From the NCBI GenBank assembly GCA_021604585.1, contig BQJG01000082.1, forward strand, positions 1-12,795: 12,795 nt of DNA. Direction: 5' to 3'. This DNA is from Hyphococcus sp. Its GTDB lineage: Bacteria; Pseudomonadota; Alphaproteobacteria; Caulobacterales; Parvularculaceae. The notes below the pieces were generated by a model. The model did not search any database, was not told the origin of the DNA, and worked only from the letters and a program-made list of their open reading frames with translations. Positions 9,024-12,795 of the stretch are shown one piece after another (within the stretch, counting starts at the first letter, position 1; the number at the start of each line of letters is the position of its first letter). The translations under genes and the position numbers were made by a program.

Positions 9024-10004
9024 ATGGGTTTTCAGGCGCCTTCAGATCGGGAAGAGTTTCAAGGTTTCGCCGCCTATTATGAGAGCGATATCGCGCCTTT
9101 TCTTCGTAAAAATGAAGATGCGCGCCAGAGCGCCGTCATGCAGGGCGGTTTGATTGCGATCGCTGCTGCGGTGATTGCCTTTGCCGGGTTTCGCTTTGGC
9201 CCATTTGGCGACGGAAACATCCAGCTGGGCGTCGTTCTCGGTGCGTTAGGGCTGGCCGCCGCTGCATGGCGCGTCAATCGCACGCGCAGCGACATCACGC
9301 ACGGATTGCTTCAGCTTGTGTGCCAGCGGCTTTCCTTCGACTACCGGCGCGCGCCGGGACGGTCCACTTATGGCGGCGATTTTGAGCGGCTCAAGCTGTT
9401 GCCTGATTATAATCGCGAGAACTGGGAAGACGAAGTGCGCGGCGCCCGTGAAGGCGCTGAGTTTGTGCTTTGCGAAGCGCATCTGAAATATAAATCGGGC
9501 GGCAAAAACTCATCGACCCGGACAGTGTTTCACGGTCAATTGCTGGTGATCGATTATCGCAAGGAATTTCTCGGCGAGACGGTGGTGCGCCGCGATGCGG
9601 GAATGTTCAACCGGTTCGGCAAACCGGGCCGCGGCTTTCAAAATGTCGGCATTACATCGCCAAAGTTTGAAAAAATCTTTGAAGCCTGGTCGACCGATCA
9701 GGTAGAAGCGAGGGACTTGCTGGATCCGCTTGTGCTTGAACGATTTGAGGAACTCGACCGATTGTTCGACGGCGCCAAAATTCGCGCTGCATTTTCGCAA
9801 GGGAAATTACTGGTCGCCATGGAGACCGGCGACAAATTGAATATGGGGTCGATGTTTAAGCCGCTGGAGGGCGCGGAACGTGTTGAACGCATTCTGGCGG
9901 CGTTCGATTGTATTTTCGATCTGGTGGACGTCTTGTTGAAGCGGGTTGACTGGCAAATGGACAGCGCCTTTTCGGTCGATGCCGTGCGTCAGGTTAGCGA
10001 ATAA
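9024..10004 (+). CDS. DUF3137 domain membrane protein
   Basis: This 326-residue protein has a short cytoplasmic N-terminus (about 1-37), two membrane helices (38-56 and 65-82) forming a hairpin, and a large cytoplasmic domain. The cytoplasmic part matches DUF3137: a substrate-like FHGQLLVIDYRKEF strand pair (169-182), then FEAWSTDQVEARDLLDP (219-235), the most characteristic block of the family, then repeated short strands. Its molecular role is not known; in other bacteria the family often neighbours LemA-type membrane proteins, but no LemA gene is seen here. ATG 9024 has AGGGGAG at 9006-9012, 11 bases upstream. It is transcribed away from the hybrid kinase and is followed after 46 bases by the oxidoreductase gene, with no terminator evident between them. 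Confidence 0.83.
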   Translation: MGFQAPSDREEFQGFAAYYESDIAPFLRKNEDARQSAVMQGGLIAIAAAVIAFAGFRFGPFGDGNIQLGVVLGALGLAAAAWRVNRTRSDITHGLLQLVCQRLSFDYRRAPGRSTYGGDFERLKLLPDYNRENWEDEVRGAREGAEFVLCEAHLKYKSGGKNSSTRTVFHGQLLVIDYRKEFLGETVVRRDAGMFNRFGKPGRGFQNVGITSPKFEKIFEAWSTDQVEARDLLDPLVLERFEELDRLFDGAKIRAAFSQGKLLVAMETGDKLNMGSMFKPLEGAERVERILAAFDCIFDLVDVLLKRVDWQMDSAFSVDAVRQVSE

Positions 10005-10050
10005 TCTTCAATCTGAGCGTATAACCCGGTTAAGCAACCAGTCGGACAAA

Positions 10051-11148
10051 ATGCGAATACTTATTGTCGGCGGAACGGGAGTTTTCGGCAGCAGGCTTGC
10101 ACGGTTGTTGGCGAATGATCCGCGTCTCGAACTTATCCTTGCAGGGCGAAACGAAGAAAAGGCGATTGCTGCGGCTTCATGTCTAACAGGGCCGGCGCGT
10201 GTAACCGCCGCAAGAGTGAAAGTCGCAGATATTGACGCGGCGCTATATGAACACAAGCCAGCAATGGTGGTTCACTGCGCCGGTCCATTTCAGGGACAGG
10301 ACTACTCAGTTGCAGAAGCGGCAATATCGTCAGGTGTTCACTATCTCGACCTTTCGGACGGGCGGGAATTTTGCGACGGCTTTTGCAAGCTGGATTATCG
10401 TGCGAAAGAAGCTGGTGTGGCCGCACTGACGGCGTGCAGCACAACGACAGCGCTCACGAGTGCGGCAGCGTTGGAGTTGGCGCGCGACATGGCTATGGTT
10501 CGGCGCATTTACGTTGGAGTCACGCCGGGCAATCGCGCGCCGCGCGGACGCGCTGTGGTGGGTGCGATCCTGAGCTATGTTGGTGAACCGATCCCGGTTC
10601 TTCGTAACGGCGTGATGAGTAAGACAACCGGCTGGGGCGCTCTGTCGAAAATGGCGTTACCCGGTCTCAGCACACGCTGGTTTTCGCCTTGTGACGCGCC
10701 GGACATCTTGGCGATGCGCCAACTATTCCCAAGTGCGCAATCCATAGACTTCAGCGCAGGGCTGGAGCTTTCAGTCTTGCATTTGCCGCTTTGGGTGTTG
10801 GCGAAACTGAGGCGCTGGCGCGTCATTCCCAACCTTGCCCAGGCAAGCGGCGCCTTCCACCAGGTTGCGCGATGGTTCGAGCCATTTGGAACCGATCAAG
10901 GAGGCATGTTTGTCGAGCTCGAAGGAACAGGAAATGACGGGCGCCGTTTGAGGCGGCGCTGGTCTTTGTGGGCCGGGTCGGGCGAAGGGCCCTATATTCC
11001 AGCAATTCCGGCGGCGATCATGGCAAAATCACTCGCGGCGGGCGCGCAGCTTCAACCGGGTGCGCGGTTAACCGCCAGAGACGTATCGCTTGCGCAGTTT
11101 GAAGAAGAGTTTGCTAAGCTGAATATCAAGACCCAAATTGAGGAATGA
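10051..11148 (+). CDS. Saccharopine dehydrogenase-like NAD(P)-binding oxidoreductase
   Basis: This 365-residue protein opens with a Rossmann fold: GGTGVFG at residues 7-13, an AGR strand end at 31-33, VVHCAGPF at 73-80 and YLDLSDG at 98-104. This is the pattern of the saccharopine dehydrogenase NADP-binding family. It is probably not a true lysine-pathway enzyme, because the C-terminal half does not look like the classical catalytic domain and no lysine genes are nearby; the substrate is unknown. ATG 10051 is chosen because the Rossmann strand starts at residue 2; the frame is open to 9946, but that part overlaps the DUF3137 gene. The start lacks an obvious Shine-Dalgarno, so it may depend on upstream translation. 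It ends just before the DUF4166 gene, a domain often found fused to this type of oxidoreductase. Confidence 0.85.
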   Translation: MRILIVGGTGVFGSRLARLLANDPRLELILAGRNEEKAIAAASCLTGPARVTAARVKVADIDAALYEHKPAMVVHCAGPFQGQDYSVAEAAISSGVHYLDLSDGREFCDGFCKLDYRAKEAGVAALTACSTTTALTSAAALELARDMAMVRRIYVGVTPGNRAPRGRAVVGAILSYVGEPIPVLRNGVMSKTTGWGALSKMALPGLSTRWFSPCDAPDILAMRQLFPSAQSIDFSAGLELSVLHLPLWVLAKLRRWRVIPNLAQASGAFHQVARWFEPFGTDQGGMFVELEGTGNDGRRLRRRWSLWAGSGEGPYIPAIPAAIMAKSLAAGAQLQPGARLTARDVSLAQFEEEFAKLNIKTQIEE

Positions 11149-11149
11149 T

Positions 11150-11686
11150 GTGACACAAACGATGTATCAGGAAATGCTTGGTGAAGCCTTTGACGCCTTG
11201 CCGGATCAGATTCGCCTGATGCATTCGGGCGTGCATCAGGCGGTCGGGCGCGCAGACATTCGCCACGGATCGTCACCGCTATCGAAACTGATCTGCGCGC
11301 TGGCGAAAATGCCGGCAAGCGGTGAAGATCTTCCGGTGGAGACAAGCTTCGAGCCGCTAGAACGGGGTGAGCGCTGGATCCGAAATTTTAACGGCCAAAC
11401 ATTTGCAACAGAGTTGCGTATCAAAAGCGCCGGTGAGCATCCCGAAGCGACGGAATCGTTCGGCCCCTTTGCTTTTCGTCTGCGCATCGTTGCACATGAA
11501 CATGGCGTCGATATGATCCCCGAGGGCGTCAAGCTGTTGGGACTCCCTTTGCCGCGATTTTTATGTCCAGAGGCGCTCGGCCTCGAGCGCGTCCGGGATG
11601 GGAAATATCATTTTGACGTTACGGTGCGGTTTCCTCTTGCTGGCGATGTCATCATATATTCGGGATGGCTGGAACCGGCGGCGTGA
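11150..11686 (+). CDS. DUF4166 domain protein
   Basis: This 178-residue soluble protein resembles DUF4166. It has an N-terminal helix with a DALP..I..MH pattern, a central FNGQTFATEL strand region, and a C-terminal half ending in FPLAGDVIIYSGWLEP. From family knowledge, this domain is frequently the C-terminal part of saccharopine-dehydrogenase-like proteins, and here it is encoded by the next gene. The GTG at 11150 is preferred: GAGG at 11140-11143 lies 6 bases upstream, and the codon starts one base after the TGA of the oxidoreductase gene, a layout typical of termination-reinitiation. An in-frame TTG at 11138 and ATG at 11162 are alternatives. The function is unknown; it may be an accessory or substrate-binding module of the partner oxidoreductase. 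Confidence 0.78.
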   Translation: MTQTMYQEMLGEAFDALPDQIRLMHSGVHQAVGRADIRHGSSPLSKLICALAKMPASGEDLPVETSFEPLERGERWIRNFNGQTFATELRIKSAGEHPEATESFGPFAFRLRIVAHEHGVDMIPEGVKLLGLPLPRFLCPEALGLERVRDGKYHFDVTVRFPLAGDVIIYSGWLEPAA

Positions 11687-11738
11687 TTTTTTCGCTGGCG
11701 GCGCCGAAATCGATATTCCCCAAACGTCTTGCTGATTG

Positions 11739-11756
11739 ACGCGGAGTTTGCCGCGT
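11739..11756 (+). other. Small hairpin just upstream of the secreted-protein gene
   Basis: ACGCGG (11739-11744) and CCGCGT (11751-11756) form a perfect 6-bp stem with a 6-base loop. It ends 7 bases before the ribosome site AAGAGGA (11764-11770) of the gene at 11778. No T-run follows, so it is not a canonical terminator. It could stabilise or modulate the leader. The surrounding gap (11687-11777) holds nothing else I recognise apart from a T6 run directly after the DUF4166 stop. Confidence 0.35.
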
Positions 11757-11777
11757 GGGTTGCAAGAGGAATTTGGG

Positions 11778-12434
11778 ATGACATACGGAATTATAGTTGC
11801 GGGAGTCCTGTTGGTGGCCTCAGGAACGGTTCAGGCCGCCGAGCCGCCGATAGACCGCGCATCGGAAATCGCCATGGCGCGCAGCGCCGGCCCTGAAGCG
11901 GTTTCGGCGAGCGCTTCTGTCTGGGTGCTCGGCGACCGCGAATATGAGCTGGCGGAGAAGGGCGGAAACGAGTTTAACTGCCTTGTCATGCGCCGCTGGG
12001 GCGCCGCGTTCGACAGCCAGAAAACGATATTTGAAACGCCTGGCGGTGTGATCGCGCCAATATGTTATGACGCGAAAGCGTCCGTCGCGCCCATGCGTGA
12101 ACAGATGTTGCGCGCTAAGTTGGGGTTAGCCGGAAAAACCCACGATGAAATCAGAGATGCGGTATTCGCTGCGTATGAATCTGGAGAGCTCGATGCGATT
12201 GACGGCGTTGCGTTCGCATATATGTATTCCGCTGCGCAGAGGCTTGGGCCCGGCGTGGGGGCGTGGCATCCGCATGTGATGGTCTATGCGCCCGGCTACA
12301 CGAATGAAATGATCGGCGGCGCCAGCGTCTCAAGCGGCGATCCGGTTGTAGCGGAAGCGCCTGGCACAGCGCGCGCCATCATCGCCATTCCGGTCAATGG
12401 GCGCGCAGAACATATTCATCCGGCGATGCACTAA
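11778..12434 (+). CDS. Secreted/periplasmic protein of unknown function
   Basis: This is a 218-residue precursor. It has a short N-region, a hydrophobic core (residues 4-15) and a likely signal peptidase I site after VQA (A20), giving a mature protein of about 198 residues. Two cysteines, C68 (FNCLVMRR) and C96 (APICYDA), could form a disulphide. A WHPH motif is at 163-166, and the C-terminus EHIHPAMH contributes H212, H214 and H218. I do not recognise a named family. The histidine cluster raises the possibility of metal binding, which is inference. ATG 11778 is supported by AAGAGGA at 11764-11770, 7 bases upstream, and by the position of the signal peptide; a longer frame to 11736 would bury it. 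It is separated from the DUF4166 gene by 91 bases and may have its own promoter. Confidence 0.8.
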   Translation: MTYGIIVAGVLLVASGTVQAAEPPIDRASEIAMARSAGPEAVSASASVWVLGDREYELAEKGGNEFNCLVMRRWGAAFDSQKTIFETPGGVIAPICYDAKASVAPMREQMLRAKLGLAGKTHDEIRDAVFAAYESGELDAIDGVAFAYMYSAAQRLGPGVGAWHPHVMVYAPGYTNEMIGGASVSSGDPVVAEAPGTARAIIAIPVNGRAEHIHPAMH

Positions 12435-12450
12435 CAGATGAGAAAAGAGC

Positions 12451-12479
12451 GGGCACAACCATCAATGCTGATTGTGCCC
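12451..12479 (-). terminator. Rho-independent terminator of the DUF4282 gene, possibly serving both convergent genes
   Basis: GGGCACAA (12451-12458) pairs perfectly with TTGTGCCC (12472-12479), giving an 8-bp stem, and an inner ATCA/TGAT pairing is possible. Read on the minus strand it starts 6 bases after the DUF4282 stop and is followed by GCTCTTTTCT, a modest T-rich tail. On the plus strand it follows the secreted-protein stop by 16 bases but has no T-run after it. It therefore fits best as the terminator of the minus-strand gene. Confidence 0.6.
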
Positions 12480-12485
12480 AAAGCC

Positions 12486-12794
12486 CTACGCAGTTGGCGC
12501 GTCTTTCGACTTGGCGCCGAGGGCGTCCTGAATGTTGCCCAAGCGATCATACATGCCGAAGATGACAATGTAGATTTCGCAGAGAAACCGCCAGAAGATG
12601 ATGCCTATCAGACCACCGATTGGGGCTATGACGATTGTCCCGATCCCCGGCATGAAGCCCTGAGCGAAGCCGGAAAACATGCCGAGCAAGGTGCCTAGCA
12701 AAATGAACACGATGCCGATCCAGTAAAACACCTTGATCAGGCCTGTTGCGATCAGCTTATCGAAATTCATGAAACGACTAACAATTGAACCCAT
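12486..12794 (-). CDS. DUF4282 family small membrane protein (5' end near window edge)
   Basis: This gives up to 102 residues with two strong membrane helices at about 21-43 and 52-74, and a polar C-terminal tail containing MYDRLGNIQDAL. The FDKLIATGLIKVFYWIG opening and the LCEIYIVIFGMYD end are the pattern of DUF4282 proteins, small inner-membrane proteins of unknown function. An ATG at 12794 and one at 12770 (residue 9) are both possible; neither shows a clear ribosome site in the bases available. The frame is still open at the window edge, so the true start could lie outside. A terminator hairpin lies just past its stop. It converges with the secreted-protein gene. Confidence 0.78.
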   Translation of the reverse strand: MGSIVSRFMNFDKLIATGLIKVFYWIGIVFILLGTLLGMFSGFAQGFMPGIGTIVIAPIGGLIGIIFWRFLCEIYIVIFGMYDRLGNIQDALGAKSKDAPTA

Positions 12795-12795
12795 A

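Noticed and set aside
10051..11148. Lysine-pathway saccharopine dehydrogenase
   Set aside because: Only the NAD(P)-binding half resembles the family; no lysine biosynthesis genes are nearby and the DUF4166 partner points to a different role.
11687..11692. T6 run right after the DUF4166 stop as a rho-independent terminator
   Set aside because: The only upstream pairing (around 11668-11680) would need a loop that is too small or a 4-bp stem with a wobble, so no credible hairpin precedes it.
11736..11741. TTGACG as a -35 box for the secreted-protein gene
   Set aside because: A -10 at 16-18 bases would fall on the ribosome binding site, leaving no leader, and no TATAAT-like hexamer is there.
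12438..12698. 86-codon plus-strand open frame at the right end
   Set aside because: It overlaps the terminator hairpin and is antisense to a DUF4282 gene with clear membrane helices.

Overview
The window looks like ordinary chromosome of a GC-rich alphaproteobacterium. The evidence is codon choice, an Atm1-type ABC exporter, a short alphaproteobacterial-style PilZ protein, DUF3137 and DUF4282 proteins, and a CtrA-like box (TAAA-N7-TTAACCAT) ahead of a hybrid histidine kinase. A Caulobacterales/Parvularculales-like origin is my guess; it is not proven. I see no tRNA, rRNA, CRISPR array, transposase or phage gene, and no gene-free stretch above 300 bases.

Region by region. (1) 1-2918, plus strand: a tightly packed run with the C-terminus of a membrane protein, 3-hydroxyisobutyryl-CoA hydrolase, a low-GC orphan gene, an EVE-domain protein and 3-hydroxyisobutyrate dehydrogenase (mmsB). 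The hydrolase and the dehydrogenase catalyse consecutive steps of valine breakdown, so this is a valine-catabolism operon with two passenger genes inside it. A small hairpin built around the mmsB stop codon may end it. (2) 2899-3303, minus strand: a PilZ-like protein whose 3' end overlaps mmsB tail to tail. (3) 3304-3479: a divergent regulatory region with back-to-back TATAAT boxes around a 10-bp palindrome. (4) 3480-5318, plus: an Atm1/ABCB7-like ABC exporter. (5) 5319-8831, minus: a 1170-residue membrane-anchored hybrid histidine kinase with three PAS domains and two receiver domains. Its stop codon abuts that of the exporter. (6) 8832-9023: a divergent intergenic region unusually rich in dyads, with the CtrA-like box and a hairpin over the kinase start. 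(7) 9024-11686, plus: a DUF3137 membrane protein, a saccharopine-dehydrogenase-like oxidoreductase and a DUF4166 protein; the last two are translationally coupled. (8) 11778-12434, plus: a secreted protein of unknown function with two cysteines and clustered histidines. (9) 12486-12794, minus: a DUF4282 membrane protein with a terminator hairpin just beyond it.

Most genes here are recognisable families, and I found no clear new multi-gene system. The parts most worth a second look are the regulatory architecture ahead of the hybrid kinase, the low-GC orphan inside the valine operon, and the uncharacterised secreted protein.
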